A DNA stretch of 64,000 bases, taken from assembly GCF_042681025.1 (NCBI RefSeq), contig NZ_JBHUER010000005.1:62001-126000 (forward strand), given 5' to 3'. Both the position numbers and the translations under genes were made by a program. This document shows, piece after piece, positions 1-8,224 of this stretch. The stretch is from Methylopila henanensis (lineage in GTDB: Bacteria; Pseudomonadota; Alphaproteobacteria; Rhizobiales; Methylopilaceae). Below the pieces are notes generated by a model. That model was not told the DNA's origin. It was given only the letters and a program-made list of their open reading frames with translations, and did not search any database. Position 1 is the stretch's first letter. The number at the start of each line of letters is the position of its first letter.

Positions 1-177
1 GATTCCGCGGTCTCCTACGCCGAGGCCAATGTGGCGGCGAGCTTCGCCTTCGCCCAGAAGCTGGTGCGGGCCAAGAGCATCGAGGAGATGATGGCCATCC
101 AGGCGGAGTTCGCCCGCGGCCAGGTCGAGGCGCTGTCCCGGCAGGTCGAGACTCTCACGAAAACTCGGAAGGCCTGA
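1..177 (+). CDS. Phasin family protein, C-terminal fragment
   Basis: The window opens inside this gene; 58 C-terminal residues remain before TGA. They form one amphipathic helix rich in Ala, Glu, Gln and Arg (AEANVAASFAFAQKL, then a QAEFARGQVEAL segment). This matches the C-terminal helix of phasin_2 proteins, which coat polyhydroxyalkanoate granules. The gene 320 bases downstream encodes another phasin with the same helix pattern (FDFLSALLGAKSVSQAVELH), so this looks like a tandem phasin pair. Family assignment rests on the helix pattern and the neighbour. The N-terminus is outside the window, so length and start are unknown. Confidence 0.7.
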   Translation, partial: DSAVSYAEANVAASFAFAQKLVRAKSIEEMMAIQAEFARGQVEALSRQVETLTKTRKA

Positions 178-499
178 GCGCCCCCACCGGAACGTCAGCG
201 CGCCGTCATGCCCGAGCCTGGACTTCGGGCGTGACGGCGATCCCGGACCGCGCGCTCGCGCCGTCCGCGCCCCGCCGTCCAAATCGCCGGGCGCCTACGG
301 CGGCTCAATTCCGCGCCATTTCGGCCTTGAAGCCGAGCCTCCATGCCTTTATGTTGCGCTGCACAAGAGTTTTCGCGGCGCTGCGGTCGTTGGTCATCGC
401 GTGGCGCTGCGGGCGTAAGGGTCCGTGCGCCATACGGCGGAGCGTCGGTCCTCACCCGGTTGTCGCGTTCCGCCGGAAACAAGCACAAGGAAGGCTGAC
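178..499. other. Intergenic stretch between two phasin genes
   Basis: This 322-base stretch holds the promoter and leader of the second phasin gene. Open frames crossing it are Arg/Pro-rich and look like GC-driven noise. No terminator with a T tract or clear inverted repeat was seen. Confidence 0.5.
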
Positions 500-979
500 A
501 TGGCTACGAGCCCCAAGGCGGTCGCCGCCAAGACCGAAGAGACGATCCAGCAGACTGCCGCCGCGGTCGAGACCGCAGCGAACGAAATCGCCGCTCCCGT
601 ACGGGAGCTGGCCGAGAAGGGCGTCGCGCAGGCGAAGCAGACCTACAGCCGCTTCAAGAGCGCGGCCGAGGAGACCACCGACGCCCTCGAGGACGCCTAT
701 GCGACCCTCAGCAAGGGCTACAAGGAGCTTGGCCGCAAGTCGGTCGAGGCCACCCGCAGCAACGTCAACGCCCATTTCGACTTCCTGAGCGCGCTCCTCG
801 GCGCCAAGTCGGTGAGCCAGGCGGTCGAGCTCCACACCTCCTATGCGCGCAAGCAGTTCGACGTTTATGGCGCGCAGGTGAAGGAGCTTTCGGCGCTCGC
901 GCAGAAGACCGCGACCGACGGCGCCAAGCCGTTCCAGGAGATCGCCTCCAAGGGCGTGAAGTTCGCGCAGGCGAGCTGA
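500..979 (+). CDS. Phasin family protein
   Basis: A 159-residue, all-helical, Ala/Lys/Glu-rich protein of normal phasin_2 length. An N-terminal low-complexity Ala/Thr/Glu segment (about residues 1-35) precedes the phasin helix bundle, which carries the typical pattern NVNAHFDFLSALLGAKS around residues 90-110. Phasins bind the surface of polyhydroxybutyrate granules and control their size. The ATG at 500 is chosen over an upstream ATG at 425 because AAGGAAGG lies just before it and the upstream extension (MRHTAERRSS...) is not phasin-like. A second phasin ends 320 bases upstream. The product is cytoplasmic and granule-associated. Its role in carbon storage is inferred from the family. Confidence 0.88.
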   Translation: MATSPKAVAAKTEETIQQTAAAVETAANEIAAPVRELAEKGVAQAKQTYSRFKSAAEETTDALEDAYATLSKGYKELGRKSVEATRSNVNAHFDFLSALLGAKSVSQAVELHTSYARKQFDVYGAQVKELSALAQKTATDGAKPFQEIASKGVKFAQAS

Positions 980-1024
980 CGACCGCGTCGCCTCGGGCCT
1001 TCGGGCCCCCAAGCCACCTCTCGA

Positions 1025-1060
1025 CGAACGCCCGGGCCTCGATCGCGGTCCGGGCGTTCG
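1025..1060. repeat. Inverted repeat downstream of phasin
   Basis: CGAACGCCCGG and CCGGGCGTTCG are perfect 11-base arms around a 14-base loop, 45 bases after the phasin stop. There is no T tract, so it may be a Rho-assisted terminator or an mRNA 3'-end stabiliser. Confidence 0.5.
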
Positions 1061-1167
1061 CGTGAACGGGCCCTGACGGCGGAGGCGACGGCCGGAGCAA
1101 AACCGCACTCTCCCTGCTTGCCTGAGCGATCGGTTTCGCCTAGGTTCCGCCCCGCAAAACGACCCGT

Positions 1168-1244
1168 GCCGCCATAGCTCAGTTGGTTAGAGCGCTTGAT
1201 TGTGGATCAAGAGGTCCCTGGTTCGAGCCCAGGTGGTGGTACCA
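1168..1244 (+). tRNA. tRNA-His (GTG)
   Basis: A full cloverleaf can be folded by eye: acceptor GCCGCCA with TGGTGGT, D arm GCTC/GAGC, anticodon arm CTTGA-TTGTGGA-TCAAG with anticodon GTG, T arm CCTGG-TTCGAGC-CCAGG, and encoded CCA. The first pair is G1-U72, the discriminator is A73, and the base before G1 is T. It therefore lacks the encoded G-1 and C73 found in most bacterial tRNA-His. This is the known alphaproteobacterial variant recognised by a divergent HisRS. Confidence 0.96.
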
Positions 1245-1611
1245 ACCTTCCCTTGCGGAAATCGCACTAGCCGACGAAGCCGGTTGGAGGTTCACGCTCC
1301 GACGTTGGCTTGTAGTCGCGCGACCTCCGACGTTTTGGCCAGCGTCCCGCGCAGTAGTGGGAGCTGAGGCGCCGTCTCGTCGATGATCATCGGCCCCATG
1401 CGCCGGTCGGCGGGCATGCGCGCGATCTCCTTGGACGCCAGAGGGAAGGGCGCGAGCTAAGGCCGCCTCTTCTCCCGTTCGGCTTGGACGCCGCCATGAC
1501 GCCGGCGGCGTCGACGCGCCCGCTCCCGTGTTGTCGCCTGCGGCTTCTTGCTTTAGCTAAATCGGGCGGCGGGGAGGCCATTTGGTGGCGGCAGGTCGGA
1601 AAGCGGGCGAC
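1245..1611. other. Intergenic stretch before the metal-uptake group
   Basis: I see no convincing gene here. The plus frame crossing the tRNA (1183-1386) is a tRNA artefact. The stretch should contain the promoter of the 1612 gene, but I could not recognise a Fur, Zur or copper-responsive site or a riboswitch in it. Confidence 0.4.
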
Positions 1612-1959
1612 ATGATACGGGGGCTTCTGCTCGCGTATCTGCTCGTGATCCAGGCGGCGCTCGGCGGGGTTGCGATCGGTTCGCTGCCTGTGGCCGCGGC
1701 CGAAGCCGCTCTCGTCGACTGCATCTCCGCGCATTCTTCGAACCACGCTCCGGCGAAAGGCCATGGCGCCCTGCCGGGCTGTTGCGTCGCCGCCTGCCAG
1801 CTCCATGGCGGGAGTTCGGCGCCGCCGCCGTCGTTCGCGACCGCGCCCGTCTCGGGCGACGTCCAGCTCGTTCGGACGCCCGCCGAGGCTCGCGCCGCGG
1901 CGCCCGTCATCCTCGAACGATCCCCCCGCAGCACGCGAGGCCCGCCGGCGCTGGCCTGA
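1612..1959 (+). CDS. Small secreted Cys/His-rich protein (DUF2946-like)
   Basis: A 115-residue protein with an N-terminal hydrophobic segment (IRGLLLAYLLVIQAALGG) that looks like a signal peptide or anchor. A short His/Cys-rich patch follows, containing H-S-S-N-H, GHG and the motif LPGCCVAACQLHG. The Pro/Ala-rich tail looks disordered. Small exported proteins of this build, loosely resembling DUF2946, are often encoded next to TonB receptors and PepSY proteins, where a metal (copper or iron) role is suspected. The ATG at 1612 is preferred to the TTG at 1582 because it starts directly at the hydrophobic segment. It lies 147 bases upstream of the receptor gene on the same strand. Metal binding is inferred from residues only. 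Confidence 0.6.
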   Translation: MIRGLLLAYLLVIQAALGGVAIGSLPVAAAEAALVDCISAHSSNHAPAKGHGALPGCCVAACQLHGGSSAPPPSFATAPVSGDVQLVRTPAEARAAAPVILERSPRSTRGPPALA

Positions 1960-2106
1960 CGCGCGCGGTTTCGGCCGCCCGTCTCCTGCCAAGCCGTCAG
2001 TCCAGCCGCGCGACAAAACCGTCCGCGGCCTCGTGTTCGCGTGGAGCTTCCCGTGCCTCGTTTTCCGTCCCCGTCGGCGCCTCTCGGCGCCCGGCGGCCC
2101 GCCTTC

Positions 2107-4290
2107 ATGTCGTCGACCGCCTGGCGCGCGGTCTTGCTCGTAACCCTCGGCGCGGCCTCGGTCTCCATCGCCTCCGCCGATGACGGCGGCACGATCGCCC
2201 TCGACGAAATCAGCGTTGAGGGCCAAGGCGCCGCCGCCGTCGAGGGCGCGCCGATCAAGATCCTCAACCGCACGACGGAGGCGGCGAGCCGGCTGGGGCT
2301 GACTGTGCGCGAGACGCCCGCGACCGTGAACGTGCTCACACAGGAGCGCCTGCAGGAGCAGGGCAGCCGCTCGCTGATCGAGGCCTACCAGTCCGCCCCC
2401 GGCGTCGTCGCCGGCAACCTGCCGGGCGAGCCCGGGGTCACCGCCATCCGCGGCTTCTCCCGCGGCGCGGTGGGCTACTCCGTCGACGGCGTCCGCGCGA
2501 TCGACCCGCTGATCGCCTCGCGCAACTACGACGCCTACAGCTTCGACCGCATCGAGATTCTGAAGGGGCCGGCCTCGGTGGTGAGCGGCTCTGGGGCGCT
2601 GGCGGGCACGATCAACCTCGTCACCCGCAAGCCGGAACTGGGCGTGACCAAGGCCGACGCGCTGCTGAGCTACGGCTCGTTCGACACCTTCCGCGCCGGC
2701 GCCTCGTTCAATACGCCGATTTCCGAGAACGCGGCCGCGAGCGCGAGCGTGCTCTACGGCCGCTCCGGCGGCTACGTGAACGACACCGACAGCGAAAACG
2801 TGCAGGTCACCACCGGCCTCACGCTGAAGCCGACCGACCGCCTGACGATCACCGCCGCCTTCGACTACTTTCGCGACGACTTCTCGACCGCCTATTTCGG
2901 CACGCCGCTGGTGCCGCGGGACGACGCCAAGAATCCGAGCGGCGTGGTCTCCAGCGGAGACCAGGGTCTCGTGCTCGACAAGTCGATCTGGAAAAAGAAC
3001 TACAACGTCGACGACGGCGTGATGAAGTCCGACGCGATCTGGGCTCGGACCAGCGCCGCGTTCCAGCTCACCGACCAGTGGACGCTGAAGAATGATTTCG
3101 CCTTCTACAACGCGAACCGGCTGTGGCGAAACTCGGAGGACTATCTTTACAATGCGGGCACGAAGCAGATTGACCGCGGCCTGACGCTGATCAGCCACGA
3201 CCAGCAATCCTGGACCAACCGCACATCCGCGAACTTCGACGGAGAGATCGGCGGCCGACGCAACCGCTTCGTCGCGGGCCTCGAATACATGCGCACCGAT
3301 TTCGGCTCCCGCCGCCGCTTCGGCTCGACGACTTCGGTTGACCCCTACGATCCGGACCGCGGCGACTTCCCCGACAGCACGGCCGGCTTCGGCACGCGTC
3401 AGAACTTCGACAGCACCGTCGACAACACGGCGGTGTTCCTGGAGAACGCGCTGAACGTCACGCCGGAATGGATCGTCGTCGGCGGCCTGCGGCACGACTG
3501 GATCAATCTCGACCGGACGGTCGACGACCTGAAGGCGGGGACCACCACGCGCTTCGGCAACGACTACTCGACGACCACCTGGCGGCTCGGCACGGTCTAC
3601 GATCTGACACCGGAGGTGAGCTTGTTCGGCCAGTACACCACCGCAATCGCGCCGGTCTCCGGCCTCCTGCTGAGCAACTCGACCCGCGCTGGCCTTGATC
3701 TCACGACCGGCAAGTCGATCGAGGCGGGCGTGAAGACCTCGCTGTTTAACGGCCGGCTGGTCGCGACGGCGTCGGTCTACCAGATCGAGCAGCACGACAT
3801 CATTCGGACCTACGCCGGCGGACGAACCGAGCAGGGCGGCGACCAGCGCTCCCGCGGCGTCGAATTCGACGTCTCCTTCGCCGTGACCGAGCAGTGGAGG
3901 GTCAACGCCAACGCCTCGATCCTGCAGGCCGAGTTCACCAAGCTTGAAGAGGGCGGCGCTGACCGCAAGGGCAACCGTCCGCTCAACGTGCCGGAGCAGA
4001 CATTCAACCTCTGGACGACCTACCGACTGGCCTCGATCCCGGTCACCTTCGGCGCCGGGGTGCGGCATGTCGGCGATTTCTACACCGACAACGCCAACAC
4101 GATCCGCGTGGACGGCCGCACGCTGCTGGACGCCTCGATCGCCTACGACGTGCCCGTCGGCGGCACGCTCACCCTGCGCGGCCGCAACCTGACCAACAGG
4201 TTCTACGCGGAGTGGTCAGGGTACAGCTCCACTCAGGTCTACGTCGGCGCCCCGCGCAGCTTCGACGTCACCTACAGCGTGAAGTTCTGA
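2107..4290 (+). CDS. TonB-dependent siderophore-type outer membrane receptor
   Basis: A 727-residue outer membrane receptor. A signal peptide (about residues 1-24, ending IASA) precedes a plug domain with landmark segments SLIEAYQSAPGVV, AIRGFSRG, GYSVDGVR and RIEILKGPASVVSGSGALAG. A 22-stranded beta-barrel follows and ends in a terminal Phe (TYSVKF), as expected for Bam recognition. It imports metal chelates using TonB energy; the overall pattern is that of the ferrichrome/ferrioxamine-type siderophore receptor family. The ATG at 2107 starts the signal peptide; a GTG at 2041 gives an implausible N-terminus. The PepSY protein gene follows after 11 bases, so they form an operon. Whether the ligand is an iron siderophore or another chelate cannot be told. 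Confidence 0.92.
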   Translation: MSSTAWRAVLLVTLGAASVSIASADDGGTIALDEISVEGQGAAAVEGAPIKILNRTTEAASRLGLTVRETPATVNVLTQERLQEQGSRSLIEAYQSAPGVVAGNLPGEPGVTAIRGFSRGAVGYSVDGVRAIDPLIASRNYDAYSFDRIEILKGPASVVSGSGALAGTINLVTRKPELGVTKADALLSYGSFDTFRAGASFNTPISENAAASASVLYGRSGGYVNDTDSENVQVTTGLTLKPTDRLTITAAFDYFRDDFSTAYFGTPLVPRDDAKNPSGVVSSGDQGLVLDKSIWKKNYNVDDGVMKSDAIWARTSAAFQLTDQWTLKNDFAFYNANRLWRNSEDYLYNAGTKQIDRGLTLISHDQQSWTNRTSANFDGEIGGRRNRFVAGLEYMRTDFGSRRRFGSTTSVDPYDPDRGDFPDSTAGFGTRQNFDSTVDNTAVFLENALNVTPEWIVVGGLRHDWINLDRTVDDLKAGTTTRFGNDYSTTTWRLGTVYDLTPEVSLFGQYTTAIAPVSGLLLSNSTRAGLDLTTGKSIEAGVKTSLFNGRLVATASVYQIEQHDIIRTYAGGRTEQGGDQRSRGVEFDVSFAVTEQWRVNANASILQAEFTKLEEGGADRKGNRPLNVPEQTFNLWTTYRLASIPVTFGAGVRHVGDFYTDNANTIRVDGRTLLDASIAYDVPVGGTLTLRGRNLTNRFYAEWSGYSSTQVYVGAPRSFDVTYSVKF

Positions 4291-4301
4291 GCGAGGCGAC
4301 G

Positions 4302-5678
4302 ATGGGCTGGCTCTCGCACCCCGCGACCTACCGCGCCGTCTGGCGCTGGCATTTCTACGCCGGGCTTATCGTCGCGCCGTTCCTGCTGATCCTCAGCGTG
4401 ACGGGCGCGATTTACCTCTTCAACGACGAGATCAACGACGTCCTTCACGCCGAAAAACGCATCGTCGCGCCTTACGAGGCCGCGCTGCCGCTGAGCCGCC
4501 TGATCGCCGCCGCGGAAGCGAGCGTCCACGGAGGGAAGGCGACGCGCATCGACACCTGGAGCGCGCCGGACCGCAGCGCCCAGGTGTTCGTGACCGCCGG
4601 CGACGGGACGGCTCTGCGTGTCTTCGTCGATCCCGGGACGGGAGCGGCGCTCGGGTCCTACGTCTACGAGCGCACGCTCGTCGGCTTCGCCGACCGCTTC
4701 CACGGCTCGCTGATGCTCGGCGCCTTCGGCGATGCGATCGTCGAGCTCGCCGCGTGCTGGGGCGTGGTGCTGCTCGTGACCGGGCTGTATCTGTGGTGGC
4801 CCCGCGGCGCGCGAGGATTCGCCGACGCCCTGACGCCGCGCCTGCGCGCGACCGGGCGGCCGTTCTGGAAAAGCCTCCACGCCGTGACCGGCGTCTGGAC
4901 CGCCGGGCTGATCCTGTTCCTGATCCTGACAGGCCTGCCATGGGCGAATGTCTGGGGCTCGCTGCTGCGTGCGGGCGCGGACGTCGCCGGAATCGGCTAT
5001 CCCGTCAGCCACCGCAATCACGGCGCGGCGCCGGCCTCCGCGCCGACGATGAAGCAGGCTGCGGGCGAGGCGCCGTGGGCTCTCGAGAACGCGCCGATGC
5101 CGGCCTCCGAAGATCATTCGGCGCATCACGGCATGCATGAGAGCGCTCCGGCCGATGCGGCGGCCAAGCCGATCGGCGTGGACCGCGTAGCCGGGATTCT
5201 CGCTACGGCCGGCATGGAGCATCCCTATCGGCTGTCGCTGCCCGCAGGCCCAAGCGGGGTCTATTCCGCCTACACTTATCCGGATCGCCCCCAGGGGCAG
5301 CGCACGGTTCAGCTCGACCAGTATTCCGGGCGCGTCGCAAACGATGTCGGCTTCGACGATTACGGGCCCGTCGCCAAGGCGGTGGAACTGGGCGTCCAGC
5401 TCCACATGGGCAACTACTTCGGCTGGGCGAACCAGATCGTCATGCTGTTCGCCTGCGTCGGGGCGGCGGCGCTTTCGATCACGGGCCCCGTGATGTGGTG
5501 GCGCCGCCGGCCGAAAGGCGCACTGGGCGCGCCGCGTCCGCTGGCGCCCGCCCGGGTGCGGACCGTCGCGCTGATCACCATGGCGATCGCGGCGTTGTTT
5601 CCGCTGGTGGGCGTCTCGCTCATCATTGCGTACGGCGCGGACCGCGTTCTTTCACGCCGGCTGTCGGAAGCGAGTTGA
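4302..5678 (+). CDS. PepSY-associated transmembrane protein
   Basis: A 458-residue inner membrane protein of the PepSY_TM family. The first membrane helix (WRWHFYAGLIVAPFLLILSVTG) leads to a periplasmic PepSY region. Central helices follow near VELAACWGVVLLVTGLYLWWP and ILFLILTGLPW, and then the last two helices. These proteins accompany TonB receptors and are thought to act as ferric-chelate reductases using heme or other carriers. A His/Met-rich insert in the second periplasmic loop (EDHSAHHGMHES, about residue 270) suggests metal contact. The ATG at 4302 is 11 bases after the receptor stop. The reductase role is a family-level inference. Confidence 0.88.
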   Translation: MGWLSHPATYRAVWRWHFYAGLIVAPFLLILSVTGAIYLFNDEINDVLHAEKRIVAPYEAALPLSRLIAAAEASVHGGKATRIDTWSAPDRSAQVFVTAGDGTALRVFVDPGTGAALGSYVYERTLVGFADRFHGSLMLGAFGDAIVELAACWGVVLLVTGLYLWWPRGARGFADALTPRLRATGRPFWKSLHAVTGVWTAGLILFLILTGLPWANVWGSLLRAGADVAGIGYPVSHRNHGAAPASAPTMKQAAGEAPWALENAPMPASEDHSAHHGMHESAPADAAAKPIGVDRVAGILATAGMEHPYRLSLPAGPSGVYSAYTYPDRPQGQRTVQLDQYSGRVANDVGFDDYGPVAKAVELGVQLHMGNYFGWANQIVMLFACVGAAALSITGPVMWWRRRPKGALGAPRPLAPARVRTVALITMAIAALFPLVGVSLIIAYGADRVLSRRLSEAS

Positions 5679-5791
5679 GGCGCGGCCGCCGGCCGAGCGT
5701 CAGATCTCGGTCGGGGGCGCCAGCATTCCTTAGAGAAGGCGCCCTTAAAATACGGCAGGGCGCGCGAAGGTCGCCGGCTGGCGGTGAGCCG

Positions 5792-5968
5792 CTACTCCTT
5801 AGGATCGTCTGGCGCGGTCGGGGCGGACGCGCGCCTGGCGGCCACCTGCTCGGCCGCGATCCCCGCCGCTTCACGGGAGGGATAGGTTTCGCCCGATGGT
5901 TCGTCGCCGAAGCGGTAGCTCCAGCGGCCCGGTTCGATCTCGAAAAGCTCGTATGCGTTCGTCGGCAT
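5792..5968 (-). CDS. Small hypothetical protein with EcfG-type promoter
   Basis: A 58-residue cytoplasmic protein. Its N-terminal half (YELFEIEPGRWSYRFGDE) looks like a small beta-meander, followed by a helix (SREAAGIAAEQVAARRA). The layout recalls the DUF2188-type small proteins, but I do not claim membership. The start at 5968 is supported by GGAGA seven bases upstream; an earlier start at 5995 would place the coding region across the promoter -10 element. A perfect GGAAC-N16-CGTT element sits 26 bases upstream, so the gene is probably under general stress (EcfG/PhyR) control. Confidence 0.7.
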   Translation of the reverse strand: MPTNAYELFEIEPGRWSYRFGDEPSGETYPSREAAGIAAEQVAARRASAPTAPDDPKE

Positions 5969-5993
5969 GTCGGTCTCCCTCGTCTCGGGAGCC

Positions 5994-6018
5994 AACGACG
6001 CATCCGGCGGCCGGTTCC
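5994..6018 (-). promoter_or_regulatory. EcfG-type general-stress promoter
   Basis: Read on the minus strand the sequence is GGAAC, 16 bases, CGTT. This matches the alphaproteobacterial EcfG (sigma-EcfG) consensus exactly in both elements and spacing. The -10 element lies 26 bases upstream of the start codon at 5968. Confidence 0.75.
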
Positions 6019-6047
6019 TCAGCTCAGGGCGCTGACGTCGTCCGCCG

Positions 6048-6284
6048 TCAGGTCATGCCTTCGAGGCGTCGCACAATCTCCGCCCGCGCCGCGGCCGCAG
6101 TCTCGCCGGTGAGTTTGAGGCTCGACAGCGCCTGCAGCGCCGCCCGGAGAGCCCGCGGCTGGTCGGCGGGTCCGAACTGGGCGAGGTAGGCGTCCAGGGC
6201 TTGAATGGACTGATCGTAGTCGGACGGGGACCCGACGCCTGAATCGACCGCGACCGACGCGGTGAAGTCGGCGATGCTGCCCAT
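6048..6284 (-). CDS. Small hypothetical protein, paralogue of the 8816-9058 product
   Basis: A 78-residue acidic, helical, Ala-rich protein of unknown function. The start has a strong GGGAGGA site upstream. It aligns along its whole length with the 80-residue product of 8816-9058: both read F-x-AV near residue 10-14, an LDA motif (LDAYLAQF here, LDAFVGGF there), an AL..A..xLxSxxLxG block and a C-terminal REI or AEI-x-R motif. The pair therefore defines a small paralogous family within one stress-gene island. No signal peptide or membrane segment is visible. Confidence 0.72.
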   Translation of the reverse strand: MGSIADFTASVAVDSGVGSPSDYDQSIQALDAYLAQFGPADQPRALRAALQALSSLKLTGETAAAARAEIVRRLEGMT

Positions 6285-6308
6285 GCTTTCCTCCCTGCGG
6301 AAAGAAAG

Positions 6309-6330
6309 GGCCCCCGCCGCCGCGGGGGCC
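6309..6330 (-). terminator. Probable Rho-independent terminator after the 6336-6518 gene
   Basis: On the minus strand GGCCCCCG and CGGGGGCC-type arms form a strong GC hairpin followed by CTTTCTTT. It separates the 60-residue gene from the downstream 78-residue gene. Confidence 0.5.
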
Positions 6331-6335
6331 GAAGC

Positions 6336-6518
6336 TCACTGACGGACGAGCTCCTCCAGCTCGTCGAGGCTCATGTACCAACCGTTCTCGGTGGCGATGG
6401 TCACCTCGCATCTCTTTGATCGAGCTTCATGCTGGGCGAGGTTCAGAGCGTTCAGAGCGCCATCAACGACCGTCGCCGAGGGATCGTTGTCACCCTCGAA
6501 AATGACCGTGTACAGCAC
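6336..6518 (-). CDS. Small hypothetical protein
   Basis: A 60-residue protein starting with GTG, preceded by AAGGAGGA at good spacing. It begins as a beta strand (LYTVIFEGDND), continues as a helix (VVDGALNALNLAQHEARSK), returns to a strand (CEVTIATENGWYMS) and ends in an acidic helix (LDELEELVRQ). The composition is that of a genuine folded small protein. I do not recognise the family. It lies inside the minus-strand stress-gene island. Confidence 0.66.
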   Translation of the reverse strand: MLYTVIFEGDNDPSATVVDGALNALNLAQHEARSKRCEVTIATENGWYMSLDELEELVRQ

Positions 6519-6656
6519 CGTTCTCCTCCTTGGCTCCTGTTGAAGGCGAGGAAGATTTCGGTAGCGGTCCCCTCACCGTCAAGGTCCCCGAAGCGCGCCT
6601 GTGCGAGGCGGCCTTTTCTCCGCGGCTCCCGGCCGCTTGCCCCCTTGCTCTACGGT

Positions 6657-6842
6657 TCAGTCGCCGTCCTTCTTCTCTTGGGGAACATCCCGCTTTGGCG
6701 GGGTTTTCTCCGTGTCGGCCTCTTCGCGCGCCTTCCTCTGGGTGGCGGCGGCGGCCTTCTCGCCGCCGCCGACTTCGACTCCTCCGCCGATGTCCGGCTT
6801 CGTGACGGTCGTCCCGTAGGGCGGCTTCTTCGTCTCGCTCAT
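6657..6842 (-). CDS. Small hydrophilic hypothetical protein
   Basis: A 61-residue, highly charged protein with no hydrophobic core. It has a Gly-rich middle (GGGVEVGGGEKAA) and a Lys/Asp/Glu-rich tail (EKTPPKRDVPQEKKDGD), and is probably disordered. The start at 6842 is supported by AGGAGG directly upstream; the longer reading from 6893 adds an Arg-rich extension that looks like noise. Short disordered proteins like this are common in stress regulons. No function is assigned. Confidence 0.6.
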   Translation of the reverse strand: MSETKKPPYGTTVTKPDIGGGVEVGGGEKAAAATQRKAREEADTEKTPPKRDVPQEKKDGD

Positions 6843-6975
6843 GCTTAGCCTCCTGTGCGTCGGAGCACCTCGTGCGCCGCGCGAGCGAGGCAACCCCTTC
6901 CTTCCGATCGTGACGGTCGGCGCCTGCGCGGCTCCGACCGGGCGTGGCGCCTTCCTGTCCTGTCGCGGGCGCAGC

Positions 6976-8070
6976 CTAGGATCGAGGGCGATAGGAGAGG
7001 CCGCGCCAGATCGTGCGCTCGTCGCGGTGCTTGCCGCACAGTACGGCGCCGATGAAGGCCGCCGCGCCTGCGACGAGCGCGGAGGCTGCGAGCAGGAACG
7101 CCGTCAGGACGGCCGCGACCCGCGCCTTCTCCGCGGCCTCAAGCGCCTCGTCCTTGGCCTGCTGCGCGCGAGCCTCGGCTTCGGAACGAAGCCGTTCCGC
7201 CTGGGCCTTCACGTCGTCGAGCTTCTTCTGCGCCTCGGCGCGCAACGCCTTGGCCTTTTCGACGCCTTCGTTGACGCGGGCGTCCACCTGCTCAGGGGGC
7301 AGGCCTGTCCGCGCCACCGCGACGTCGCGGATCGCGGCGCGATCGGCGTCCGAAATCTCGCCCGTCCGCACGACGTTCGCCAGAATCCCTGCGATCCGGC
7401 GTTCAGCGGCGGCTGGATCCTGCGGCTGGCCGTTTCCCGCCCCACCATCGGCGCGAAGAAGGCTCTCCGTAAGGTAATCGATCGGGTTGGCCCGCAGCCC
7501 TTGCGGCAGCATTTCCTCCAGGCTCGGGCCGGCCGCCTGCGCGGCGCCGCCCGCCGCCTGGCCGACGCCGCTGATCGCGCCGCCTGCGACCTGTCCGGCC
7601 CCTTGCGCCACGCCGCCGATGACGGACCCCGCGGCCTGAACGCCGGTCGCGGCGGCGCCCGCCGCGAGCCGCGCCGTTCCGCTCGCCGCGGACAGAGCGA
7701 ACGCGCCGGCGACGATGATCCCGACTCCCCAGACGACCAGCCCGTGGAGGCCGTCACGCGTGCCGGCCTCTTCGGCCGTGACGCCGGGATCATTGGCGCG
7801 AAGCCGTCCCGCCACGTAGCCCCCGAGCATGTACACCGCCACGGTCGAGAGCGCGGTGAAGAGGCCCGTCAGGATGAGGCCGACAAAGCTGACGCTCTCG
7901 CCTTGTTCGGCCGATATCGAACTGAGGCCCAAGGCGCCGGCGAAGGTGGTGAGCACGATCGATAGCCCGGCCGCGATCACCGTGCCTGCGAATATTGCGG
8001 CCCAGTCGACGTGCGATCGGGCCGCTGCGGCGGCGACCTCCACGGATCGGGCCGTGTCGACGTTTGACAT
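6976..8070 (-). CDS. Multi-pass membrane protein with Ala-rich coiled-coil domain
   Basis: A 364-residue protein. Hydrophobic helices lie near residues 24-45 (IFAGTVIAAGLSIVLTTFAGAL), 62-85 (VGLILTGLFTALSTVAVYMLGG) and 108-130. A Gly/Ala/Gln-rich stretch of short repeats (GGVAQGAGQVAGGAISGVGQAAGG) follows, then an acidic cytoplasmic region with a long coiled coil (ALRAEAQKKLDDVKAQAERLRSEAEARAQQ). A last helix near 332-352 closes the protein. It resembles alphaproteobacterial stress-associated envelope proteins of unknown role. It sits upstream of the small-gene set and downstream of csbD, in the same orientation. Confidence 0.75.
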   Translation of the reverse strand: MSNVDTARSVEVAAAAARSHVDWAAIFAGTVIAAGLSIVLTTFAGALGLSSISAEQGESVSFVGLILTGLFTALSTVAVYMLGGYVAGRLRANDPGVTAEEAGTRDGLHGLVVWGVGIIVAGAFALSAASGTARLAAGAAATGVQAAGSVIGGVAQGAGQVAGGAISGVGQAAGGAAQAAGPSLEEMLPQGLRANPIDYLTESLLRADGGAGNGQPQDPAAAERRIAGILANVVRTGEISDADRAAIRDVAVARTGLPPEQVDARVNEGVEKAKALRAEAQKKLDDVKAQAERLRSEAEARAQQAKDEALEAAEKARVAAVLTAFLLAASALVAGAAAFIGAVLCGKHRDERTIWRGLSYRPRS

Positions 8071-8188
8071 TGTCTTAAGCCTCGGAAACCTGGGATTTGC
8101 GAAAGCGGCGCGACCGGTTCAGATCATTGGTTTCATCTCATGATCTGCTTCATCGCCCGCCGCGAAGATCTGCTCGAAGCGCGGACAT

Positions 8189-8217
8189 AAAAAAGGGAGC
8201 CGGGTCTCCCCGGCTCC
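8189..8217 (-). terminator. Rho-independent terminator of the CsbD gene
   Basis: On the minus strand GGAGCCGGG and CCCGGCTCC arms with a four-base loop are followed by TTTTTT, eight bases beyond the csbD-like stop codon. Confidence 0.85.
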
Positions 8218-8224
8218 TGCAGTC

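Noticed and set aside
1183..1386. A 67-residue plus-strand frame over tRNA-His
   Set aside because: Its first 20 residues are a translation of the tRNA gene, a common annotation artefact.
1387..4068. An 893-residue minus-strand frame across the TonB receptor
   Set aside because: Antisense to a strongly supported receptor gene; Arg/Val/Asp-rich without motifs.
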